Shown here piece after piece: positions 1 to 5,598 of a stretch of 8,283 nucleotides of DNA. Each line of letters starts with the position of its first letter. The first letter of the stretch is position 1. The DNA is from an uncultured archaeon (GTDB lineage Archaea > Thermoproteota > Nitrososphaeria > Nitrososphaerales > CALBXV01). Location of the stretch: positions 1-8,283 of the forward strand of contig CALBXV010000113.1 in NCBI GenBank assembly GCA_937890045.1, given 5' to 3'. The notes under the pieces were generated by a model that did not search any database, was not told where the DNA came from, and saw nothing but the letters and a program-made list of their open reading frames with translations. The translations under genes and the position numbers were made by a program.

Positions 1-2
1 AG

Positions 3-980
3 ATAGATATATCTACTCAGTTTACTAAAAAAATTAAATTAGATTTACCAATTGTATCTTCACCGATGGATACAATTACTGAATTAGATATGGCACGAGA
101 AATGATGGAATGGGGCGGTGTAGGTGTAGTTCATAGATTTATGTCTATTGAAGAACAGGCAGAAATAATGGAAAAATTATGTTATATACCTGATTCAGAT
201 CATATTTTAATAAAAAATAATTTACCAAGATGTGCGGCTGTTGGAGTTACAGGGGATTATTTAGAAAGGGCACAAGAATTAATTAATAATGGATGTAATG
301 TTCTACTTATAGATGTAGCACATGGATATCACAAACTTGTAGGAGATGCCATTGAAGAAATCAAGAACATACAAGGAGTTGAAGTTGTTGCGGGATCAGT
401 TGCAACAGGAGAAGCGGTACAATACTTATGTGAAAAAGGAGCTGATGCGATACGAGTCGGCATCGGAAACGGATCGTTATGTGAAACGCGCATTAGGACA
501 GGTGTGGGAATCCCTCAAGTGTCTGCTCTCATTGATTGTGTCGCCGTTGCTGATACTTATAACACTCCCATTATTGCTGATGGTGGTATTAGGAATATTG
601 GTGATGTGTGTAAAGGATTTGCTTGTGGGGCTGATTCGGTTATGTTGGGCTCCCTATTATCTGGTACAAAGGAAACTCCAGGCACGATTGAAAAAATAGG
701 TGAATGGCCTAATGAAATGTTATATAAAAAATATAGAGGTTCAGCCTCTTTAGATTCAAAACACGATAGAGGTGATAATAAAAATGTTGAAGGTAATCAC
801 AAAGTTATACCCTACAAGGGTAAAGTTAAAAGAATCCTTAAAGATATACAAGAGGGACTTCGTAGTTCTTTCAGTTATGTTGGGGCTAACGATATTTCTG
901 AGTTTCATTCTAAAGTAGAATTGTTAGAAGTAACAAGAGCGGGACAAATTGAAGCATTACCACATTTATTAACAAAATGA
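3..980 (+). CDS. GMP reductase / IMP dehydrogenase family protein, CBS-less, 5' end outside window
   Basis: Partial gene: the reading frame is open from base 3, and the codons before the ATG at 66 encode IDISTQFTKKIKLDLPIVSS, which is the normal family lead-in to the SSPMDT motif. That ATG is therefore internal. Visible family motifs are GGVGVVHRFMSIEEQAE, DVAHGYHK, GSLCETR (catalytic Cys codon at 480-482), GVGIPQ, IADGGIR, ADSVMLGS and YRGSAS. Only about 15 residues separate the MSIEEQAE helix from the CAAVGV strand, so the two CBS domains of cellular IMP dehydrogenase are absent. The DVAHGY motif and the C-terminal IPYKGKV...GLRSSFSYVGA block resemble GMP reductase (GMP + NADPH to IMP + NH3). 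The CETR loop and HRFMSIEEQ resemble IMP dehydrogenase, so the reaction direction is not settled. No Arg-Tyr flap pair of IMP dehydrogenase is obvious. Its likely role is adjusting guanine nucleotide pools during infection. Bases about 420-560 are clearly richer in GC than the rest. Confidence 0.87.
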   Translation: MDISTQFTKKIKLDLPIVSSPMDTITELDMAREMMEWGGVGVVHRFMSIEEQAEIMEKLCYIPDSDHILIKNNLPRCAAVGVTGDYLERAQELINNGCNVLLIDVAHGYHKLVGDAIEEIKNIQGVEVVAGSVATGEAVQYLCEKGADAIRVGIGNGSLCETRIRTGVGIPQVSALIDCVAVADTYNTPIIADGGIRNIGDVCKGFACGADSVMLGSLLSGTKETPGTIEKIGEWPNEMLYKKYRGSASLDSKHDRGDNKNVEGNHKVIPYKGKVKRILKDIQEGLRSSFSYVGANDISEFHSKVELLEVTRAGQIEALPHLLTK

Positions 981-1006
981 TACTTATCTAAGAATTGGAG
1001 TTAAAT

Positions 1007-1159
1007 ATGGATAATTTAGAAAATTTATTACATAAATTAGATGAAGCTATAGAATTTGAAGATTGGAGTTTAGTTCAACAAGTAGCTGAAAATTTAAGAG
1101 TACAAATGGATAATCCTTTTGTAGAATATGAAAAAGATGATGATATAGAAGATTATTAA
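1007..1159 (+). CDS. small acidic protein of unknown function, 50 aa
   Basis: The ORF begins at an ATG six bases after a GGAG Shine-Dalgarno (997-1000) and ends in TAA at 1157-1159. The product starts MDNLENLLHKLDEAIEFEDW and ends DDDIEDY. It is strongly acidic, has no membrane segment, and its first 30 residues look helical. It lies 26 bases after the purine enzyme and stops only four bases before the mature 5' end of the tmRNA, so all three are probably on one transcript. I recognise no family. The good ribosome-binding site and AT-rich, phage-like codon use support a real gene. Confidence 0.6.
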   Translation: MDNLENLLHKLDEAIEFEDWSLVQQVAENLRVQMDNPFVEYEKDDDIEDY

Positions 1160-1272
1160 ATATGGGGCTGTTACTTGGTAATCGACAGATGCTATTTGAT
1201 AATATAGTGCAACGGAGTTTGAGTAAAACTTGCTATAAAAGACTCACAAACCTAAATAGCGATAATTCGCTT

Positions 1273-1374
1273 GAAGGGTTGGTAATAGATTGGCATTTAG
1301 CCAATACTGAAATGGGATTTGACAATTTTGTTGAACCTATACTGGATTACCAACCGACTTACGCTTACGCATAA
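1273..1374 (+). other. tmRNA tag reading frame (resume codon uncertain)
   Basis: The stop codon TAA (1372-1374) sits in the P5 hairpin, as in known tmRNAs, and the frame upstream is open through the whole region. Canonical tmRNAs resume about 11-12 bases after PK1, which here ends at 1260, so GAA at 1273 is the best guess and gives a 33-residue tag. Other in-frame options are GAT at 1261 and GCC at 1300, which reads ANTE much like the E. coli ANDE. The tag ends ILDYQPTYAYA. This is longer than most tags, and its end AYA differs from the usual LAA or VAA. An alternative frame (GCG at 1259) gives AIIRLKGW then TAA TAG, but it lacks a hydrophobic Ala-rich end and starts inside PK1. Confidence 0.5.
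1277..1355 (+). other. perfect 10-bp long-range stem inside the tmRNA tag region
   Basis: GGTTGGTAAT (1277-1286) is the exact reverse complement of ATTACCAACC (1346-1355). The 59 enclosed bases contain a second perfect hairpin, ATTGGC-ATTTA-GCCAAT (1289-1305). The stem abuts P5, whose first base is 1356. In ordinary tmRNAs the tag codons between PK1 and P5 are largely unpaired, so a ribosome here would have to unwind an extra helix while reading the tag. Confidence 0.7.
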
Positions 1375-1663
1375 GTCTCTGAGTTGTCTAACACTCGGAT
1401 ATAAAATAAGTTAGACAAACGGTTGGGTGAAATAGTATCTTACCTTAGTGGAAAACTATTCCTTACTTCAGAGGGATGATGAAGCGGAGTCGAGGTTACG
1501 AACTCGATGGTGTTTTGTTGATTTTATCCTATTAGAAATCAACTAAGTTGTGAATGACTATTTATTAAAGACAGACTGGACGCGGGTTCGAATCCCGCCA
1601 GCTCCACAAAAATGTTAATTTACAAATATATATTAATACTTATATTAAAGGAAATAGAATAGT

Positions 1664-2176
1664 ATGAATAAACATCTAATAAGTTTGTTTATTTTGTTGA
1701 TATTAATTACTAATATTGAAGTATCAACAAAAATTCTTGATAAAAACAATCGGTATTATGTTGATGAAATTTTCAAGTTAGAAGGAAAGATTACAGAACT
1801 TGAAACTGAATTAAGTAAATACAAGTCGGGAGGAATGAATGTTACCGTTACTATGTATCAACCTGTTCGTTATCAAACTGATTCTACACCGAACATTCTC
1901 GCAGATGGAACGCGTATTAGGACGCAAGATGCGTCCAATTATAAATTTATAGCGGTGAGTAGAAATCTTTTGAGACGATGGGGTGGATGGTTAGATTTTG
2001 GTGATTTTGTTCTTCTAAGAAATACTACTAATAAAGATGGTATTTATCAAGTTAGAGATACAATGAATAAACGATTTGTAAATCGTATTGATATACTCGA
2101 ATCTATAGATGTAAAACCATATAAATTTACAGATGCTCAAATATTCAAAGCTAATTCAGTTGTTAATAATGAATAA
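1664..2176 (+). CDS. membrane-anchored 3D-domain (MltA/RlpA-like barrel) protein
   Basis: 170 residues. Residues about 5-20 are hydrophobic (LISLFILLILITNIEV), giving a signal anchor or uncleaved signal peptide. Residues 34-54 form a charged, heptad-like helix. From about 59 there is a 3D-type double-psi barrel: VTVTMYQPV, ADGTRI (Asp81), GDFV (Asp114), RDTMNKR (Asp132) and NRIDIL (Asp143). The domain is named for its conserved aspartates and occurs in murein lytic transglycosylases (MltA C-terminus) and phage or Firmicute cell-wall proteins. A role at the cell envelope, such as peptidoglycan cleavage or binding during lysis, is inferred. The start is preceded by AAAGGA (1647-1652), a rather long 11-base spacing. 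It lies between the tmRNA and a new promoter, so it may end the upstream transcript. A perfect GGACGC/GCGTCC hairpin lies within it at 1920-1936. Confidence 0.72.
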   Translation: MNKHLISLFILLILITNIEVSTKILDKNNRYYVDEIFKLEGKITELETELSKYKSGGMNVTVTMYQPVRYQTDSTPNILADGTRIRTQDASNYKFIAVSRNLLRRWGGWLDFGDFVLLRNTTNKDGIYQVRDTMNKRFVNRIDILESIDVKPYKFTDAQIFKANSVVNNE

Positions 2177-2185
2177 AAATAGTTC

Positions 2186-2214
2186 TTGACAATGGTACAA
2201 AAATGTTGTATATT
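2186..2214 (+). promoter_or_regulatory. sigma-70-type promoter
   Basis: TTGACA (2186-2191) is a perfect -35 hexamer, followed by a 17-base spacer and TATATT (2209-2214) as -10, one mismatch from consensus. Transcription would start near 2221, leaving a leader of about 35 bases before the glycosyltransferase ATG. A host-type promoter suggests early expression of the downstream operon. Confidence 0.75.
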
Positions 2215-2255
2215 ATAGTACTTTAAATTGAAATTAAAAAGGTTATAATTAATTA

Positions 2256-3704
2256 ATGGAATATAAACACCTATTATACGGTAGAAGAATATTACACGTA
2301 ATGTCTCCAGTACGTTGGAGGTCAACTAAGTTTATGCATCAAGCAGATTCTAACTACAAGGTTATGGTGAAAACAATTAAATGGTTGCCAATGTGCCACC
2401 ACTTTGTATTAGTTCCAAAAAATAATAGAATACCTAATCTTGGAGAAAATGTAACAATTATACCATTTCCATACGCTGGAAGTGTATTATTTAATAGAGG
2501 ATATTTTGATAGTAAAGCATTATTAAAAAGTTTTGATTTTCAAAAACAAGATATTGATTTTATATTTAATCATCAGCCTGAATTAACATATAATGTTTAT
2601 AATGCACTTTTAACAGATAGAATTGGAATGTCAGTAGATTCGTTTAATTTTTTTCATTGGGTTGATTGTGAAAAAAGTAGACCCGTTGGTGGATATCCAG
2701 TAGGGTTTTTTAGACAACTTGAAGCTATAGATTTATCGTATAAATCATATTTTCATTGTCCTGCAAGTATGGATTATTTAAAATCCAATTGGGATAAAAT
2801 ACCTCATACATCTAAAGGTGTAGATGAAGAAGTTATGAAACAAAAAATAAGTTATTTTCCATTAGGTGTAGGAGAGTTACCTGAACCAGAACCATTTCCA
2901 TTACCAAAGAAAAAAATATTAGTATTTAATCATAGATGGAATGCTACAACTGGAGTAAAAAAATTAATTTCATTTACAGAAGGTCTTGATAGAGATGAAT
3001 GGTTAGTGTGGATTACTGATAGTGATGCAAAAAAACCTAAAGCAGGTAAACCAGCACCAGATTGGATGAAAATACAAAATTTACCAAGTGGTGGTCAATA
3101 TAGATATTTATTGGATAATTGTTATGCTACTATTTGTTTTGTTAATGATTATATGACGTGGAATTTATCAGTTCAAGACGCTATAAAAATTGGTAAACCA
3201 AGTTTAATATTTAAACATCCAACAATGAAATATGTGTTAGATGGTGATTATCCATATTATTTTAAAGATAAAAAAGATTTTATTAAGTTATTAGATAATG
3301 TACCAAAAGAAATTAAGTGGGATTTACCAGAACACGATTTAACATTTAGAAATAATTTATTACTTGATTTAGAAAACGCGTGTAATGGAGCAAAAAAATT
3401 AACTAAGAGAACACCTTCAGCGGGAATAGAATGGTTATATCATATTTTACAAGATAATGGTTACAAAAAAAATCTTTTGTATAATAGTCATCCTAATTTA
3501 TATCTTAGTAATACTTGGGAAAAAATAAGATTGTGGTGTTTATCTAAAGGAGTTAAAGATGATCCTACAAGTAAATATACAAAATTATTTATACCAGAAG
3601 AAAATAGAGAATCTATAGAAAAGATTGTTAAAGATTCTGGACAAACATTTACGGAATCTAAAAAAGATCCCAATTTTTTAGAAGTAAAAAATACGTGGTG
3701 GTAA
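2256..3704 (+). CDS. GT-B-fold glycosyltransferase-like protein
   Basis: 482 residues. The N-terminal half opens with RRILHVMSPVRWRSTKF (10-26) and includes FIFNHQPEL (103-110) and FFHWVDCE (132-139), consistent with an acceptor-side Rossmann domain. The second domain begins ILVFNHRWNATTGVKKLI (221-238), the usual GT-B inter-domain strand and sugar-nucleotide entry, and has TWNLSVQDAIKIGKPSLIF (301-319), resembling the donor-binding helix and Gly-Lys-Pro turn of family 1/4-like transferases. Phage enzymes of this kind modify DNA bases, virion proteins or surface glycans; the sequence does not say which. A helical tail (about 380-482) ends in Trp-Trp. The ribosome-binding site is weak (AAAAAGG, 2236-2242). 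It is the first gene behind the sigma-70 promoter and ends one base before the next ATG. Confidence 0.72.
   Translation: MEYKHLLYGRRILHVMSPVRWRSTKFMHQADSNYKVMVKTIKWLPMCHHFVLVPKNNRIPNLGENVTIIPFPYAGSVLFNRGYFDSKALLKSFDFQKQDIDFIFNHQPELTYNVYNALLTDRIGMSVDSFNFFHWVDCEKSRPVGGYPVGFFRQLEAIDLSYKSYFHCPASMDYLKSNWDKIPHTSKGVDEEVMKQKISYFPLGVGELPEPEPFPLPKKKILVFNHRWNATTGVKKLISFTEGLDRDEWLVWITDSDAKKPKAGKPAPDWMKIQNLPSGGQYRYLLDNCYATICFVNDYMTWNLSVQDAIKIGKPSLIFKHPTMKYVLDGDYPYYFKDKKDFIKLLDNVPKEIKWDLPEHDLTFRNNLLLDLENACNGAKKLTKRTPSAGIEWLYHILQDNGYKKNLLYNSHPNLYLSNTWEKIRLWCLSKGVKDDPTSKYTKLFIPEENRESIEKIVKDSGQTFTESKKDPNFLEVKNTWW
3697..3701 (+). promoter_or_regulatory. ribosome-binding site inside terminal Trp codons
   Basis: GGTGG lies within the last two codons (TGG TGG) of the glycosyltransferase, four bases before the ATG at 3706. 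The junction TGGTGGTAATATG (3696-3708) is repeated exactly at 4540-4552. Confidence 0.6.
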
Positions 3705-3705
3705 T

Positions 3706-4548
3706 ATGAGTAATTTTATGAAAGATACTATATATGGAGATGTATTTACAATTCGAGAACGAGATTCACTTTATCACGCATTACAACTACTTCAATTAAA
3801 AATAACTAAAAAAATTAAATCATTACGTGAAGAAAAACAAAGTACTATTTTAGGTAATATGTCTAAATTAGGATATACTACAAATCAACAACGGAGTGGT
3901 GAGTTAGATAAACCACTTCCAATACAAATAAAAGATTTTTATAAAAATAATGGAATTTTAAAGGGTGTTCTTGATAAACTTATAGGAGACTTTGGAAAAA
4001 ATAGAAAAGCTATACCAACAGGTGCAGTTTCAAGTAAATTAAAAGTAATACGGGATATAAATGGTAAAGCACAGATAGATACTGGTGGTAAAAGACCAAG
4101 AGAAGTTTATAACATTGAACATTTTATTCCATTAGGTCAATTAGTTGCTAATTTAATGGTTTATGATTTTTTAATTGGGCTTTGGAAATTTAAAGAATTA
4201 GAAAATGGTGAATTGGATGGTTTGGAAAAAGGACAAAATTATATACAAACTCATTATCCACTATTTCATATGTCCACTATTGTAACGGTAGAAGAAAATA
4301 TAGAATTAATAAAAGTAGTTTACGATTTTATAAAAGACGCTACAGATGAATTTGGTTTAATACATTATGATGAAGTATTAGAAAGATGTTTAAATGGTGA
4401 ACATTATGTAAAAGTTGGTATAACATTTCATAAAGAATATTTTGAGTTTAATGGAAAGAAAATTTATCCACATCTTTTGCCAAAGGGTTTACAAAAATTA
4501 ATGGGTAAGAAATCAAAAAAAATAAAAGAAGGTAATGAATGGTGGTAA
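3706..4548 (+). CDS. conserved-looking phage protein of unknown function, 280 aa
   Basis: I do not recognise a family. The N-terminal 45 residues are charged and helical (ERDSLYHALQLLQLKITKKI). About residues 60-160 contain the basic stretch GGKRPREVYNIEHF. A mostly alpha-helical acidic middle follows (about 165-230). The last 25 residues are lysine-rich and end NEWW. There is no signal peptide, membrane segment or nucleotide-binding loop. It starts one base after the previous stop and ends one base before the preferred start of the HD-domain gene, so translation of all three is probably coupled. A role with the glycosyltransferase or HD protein is possible from context only. Confidence 0.7.
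   Translation: MSNFMKDTIYGDVFTIRERDSLYHALQLLQLKITKKIKSLREEKQSTILGNMSKLGYTTNQQRSGELDKPLPIQIKDFYKNNGILKGVLDKLIGDFGKNRKAIPTGAVSSKLKVIRDINGKAQIDTGGKRPREVYNIEHFIPLGQLVANLMVYDFLIGLWKFKELENGELDGLEKGQNYIQTHYPLFHMSTIVTVEENIELIKVVYDFIKDATDEFGLIHYDEVLERCLNGEHYVKVGITFHKEYFEFNGKKIYPHLLPKGLQKLMGKKSKKIKEGNEWW
4541..4545 (+). promoter_or_regulatory. ribosome-binding site that decides the HD-gene start
   Basis: GGTGG, in the terminal Trp-Trp codons of the 280-residue gene, lies four bases before the ATG at 4550. The identical junction upstream (3696-3708) uses this spacing. The more upstream ATG at 4535 would put this site inside the coding region, so 4550 is preferred. Confidence 0.6.
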
Positions 4549-4549
4549 T

Positions 4550-5329
4550 ATGAAAGAATTAACAACAGAACAAATTCAGGAGAATTGGAATAGGTTAATA
4601 CAAATTATAAAAGATACATTTGAAGAAGAAAGTGAACGAAGAGAAAATCTTCTTGGAATGTATCAATACTTTGAAGATAGAATGTGTATGGCTCCTGCAA
4701 GTGGTAAAGAACATTTTCATAATGCACACGTTGGTGGTTATGTAGAACACGTTCTTCATGTAATAGATTGTTCAGTAAAATTAAAAAAATTATGGGAAGA
4801 TAGTGGAGCCAGTATTGATTTCACAGATGAAGAATTAATTTTTGCAGCTATGCATCATGATTTAGGTAAAGTTGGTGATATGGATAAAGATTATTATGTT
4901 CCACAAGAATCAGAATGGCATCGTAAGAATCAAGGTTCTATTTTTACACATAATGGTAAGTTACAATATATGACTGTTACTGATAGAGCAATATTTTTAC
5001 TTAATCAGTTTAGTATTAAGATGAGTGAAAATGAATATATTGGTTTAAGATTAACTGATGGTTTGTATGAAGAGGCTAATAAATCTTATTATGTGTCATA
5101 TAATAAAGATTATGCACTTAAATCTAATATAGCGTATATATTACATCAAGCAGATAGTATGGCCACCCATATTGAAAATGATGAATGGAAACGCGCAGAA
5201 CAACAAGAAGAAATTAGAGTTCAAGGTAATGTAGAGAATATTAAAAAAGCAGTAACAATGGATGAAACTTCTGAACAACTTACTCAAAAATCAAAAGATT
5301 TATTTAACGAATTATTTGGAGATAAATGA
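4550..5329 (+). CDS. HD-domain phosphohydrolase
   Basis: 259 residues from the preferred ATG. Candidate metal ligands are visible: His60 and His67 in HNAHVGGYVEHVLHV (57-71), His103-Asp104 in MHHDLGK (101-107), and Asp202 in HQADSMA (199-205). The spacing and the HxxGGxxEH start resemble the YhaM/KH-HD class of 3'-5' exoribonuclease or phosphohydrolase domains. There is no N-terminal OB domain and no partner catalytic domain. Substrates of HD proteins are nucleotides, cyclic dinucleotides or RNA 3' ends; the sequence does not discriminate. The tail (about 215-259) is a charged helix. An alternative ATG five codons upstream (4535) would overlap the preceding gene. Its stop TGA overlaps the next start. 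It lies in the operon that ends with the late sigma factor. Confidence 0.82.
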   Translation: MKELTTEQIQENWNRLIQIIKDTFEEESERRENLLGMYQYFEDRMCMAPASGKEHFHNAHVGGYVEHVLHVIDCSVKLKKLWEDSGASIDFTDEELIFAAMHHDLGKVGDMDKDYYVPQESEWHRKNQGSIFTHNGKLQYMTVTDRAIFLLNQFSIKMSENEYIGLRLTDGLYEEANKSYYVSYNKDYALKSNIAYILHQADSMATHIENDEWKRAEQQEEIRVQGNVENIKKAVTMDETSEQLTQKSKDLFNELFGDK

Positions 5330-5598
5330 TGTTAGTAGAAATATTATTAGGAATTTTTATAGTAACGTTTTTAGTTGGTTGTTATGTAGTTTGGAACTTA
5401 ATGAAAAAAGCTGAATTATTAGAAGATTGGGTTGAAGTTTTTACACGGAGAATACAACGAGTTCAAGATGATTTAGCAGTAATAGATTCTAAAGGTCATT
5501 TTGAAGCTGATGATGAAATAGGTGTAATATTCGATCAAATAAAAAATACAGTTAGTCAATTGGAAAATTTAAAAGGAGAAAATGTAGATGCCTCGTAA
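5326..5598 (+). CDS. small membrane-anchored coiled-coil protein, 90 aa
   Basis: Residues 3-24 form one hydrophobic helix (LVEILLGIFIVTFLVGCYVV), followed by a cytoplasm-like charged helix and the motif DSKGHFEADDEIG (54-66), then an amphipathic helix. Small proteins with a D-x-x-G-x-F-E-x-D-D-E-x-G motif are common in T4-like marine phages, but I know of no assigned function. GGAG (5318-5321) serves ATG 5326 or the adjacent ATG 5329; the latter has the better 7-base spacing. It overlaps the HD gene by four bases and the sigma-factor gene by eleven, so it is embedded in the operon. Confidence 0.75.
   Translation: MMLVEILLGIFIVTFLVGCYVVWNLMKKAELLEDWVEVFTRRIQRVQDDLAVIDSKGHFEADDEIGVIFDQIKNTVSQLENLKGENVDAS

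Larger units (their letters stand above)
1164..1606 (+). ncRNA. ssrA: transfer-messenger RNA (tmRNA)
   Basis: tmRNA frees stalled ribosomes: with SmpB it enters the A site as an alanyl-tRNA mimic, and its internal frame then tags the nascent protein. Acceptor strands GGGGCTG (1164-1170) and CAGCTCC (1599-1605) pair over 7 bp with a G3-U70 wobble, the alanine identity element, and discriminator A1606. The T-arm is GCGGG-TTCGAAT-CCCGC (1582-1598). TTGGTAATCGAC matches the tmRNA D-loop, and GGACGCGGGTTCGAATCCCG is close to bacterial tmRNA 3' ends. P2 can form from ATAGT/CAAC (1204-1213) with GTTG/ACTAT (1547-1561). PK1 is 1217-1224/1242-1251 plus GCTAT/ATAGC (1232-1236/1256-1260). The P5 hairpin is 1356-1377. 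PK2 is 1379-1383/1394-1398 plus a 9-bp second stem 1384-1392/1410-1418. PK3 is 1426-1430/1440-1444 plus 1431-1436/1455-1460. The PK4 area has stems 1466-1470/1480-1484, 1490-1494/1503-1507 and 1517-1524/1536-1543. CCA is not encoded (CAA follows A1606). At 443 nt it is longer than the roughly 360 nt of E. coli. Confidence 0.93.

Noticed and set aside
1162..1374. 70-codon ORF starting at ATG 1162 as a protein gene
   Set aside because: It has no Shine-Dalgarno, and the bases are explained by the tmRNA 5' half, PK1 and the tag frame ending in P5.
1164..1606. tRNA gene interrupted by a group I intron
   Set aside because: There is no anticodon arm on either side, while tmRNA D-loop, pseudoknots and the stop codon in P5 are all present and ordered as in ssrA.
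1920..1936. GGACGC-AAGAT-GCGTCC hairpin as a terminator or operator
   Set aside because: It lies inside the 3D-domain coding region with no U-tract and no start or stop nearby.
2137..2325. 62-codon minus-strand ORF
   Set aside because: It crosses the sigma-70 promoter and both flanking plus-strand genes, and its composition is that expected of reversed AT-rich DNA.
3488..3673. 61-codon minus-strand ORF inside the glycosyltransferase
   Set aside because: It is a shadow of a clear plus-strand gene, with no ribosome-binding site of note. The TATAAATA on this strand at 3586-3593 is intragenic and likely chance.
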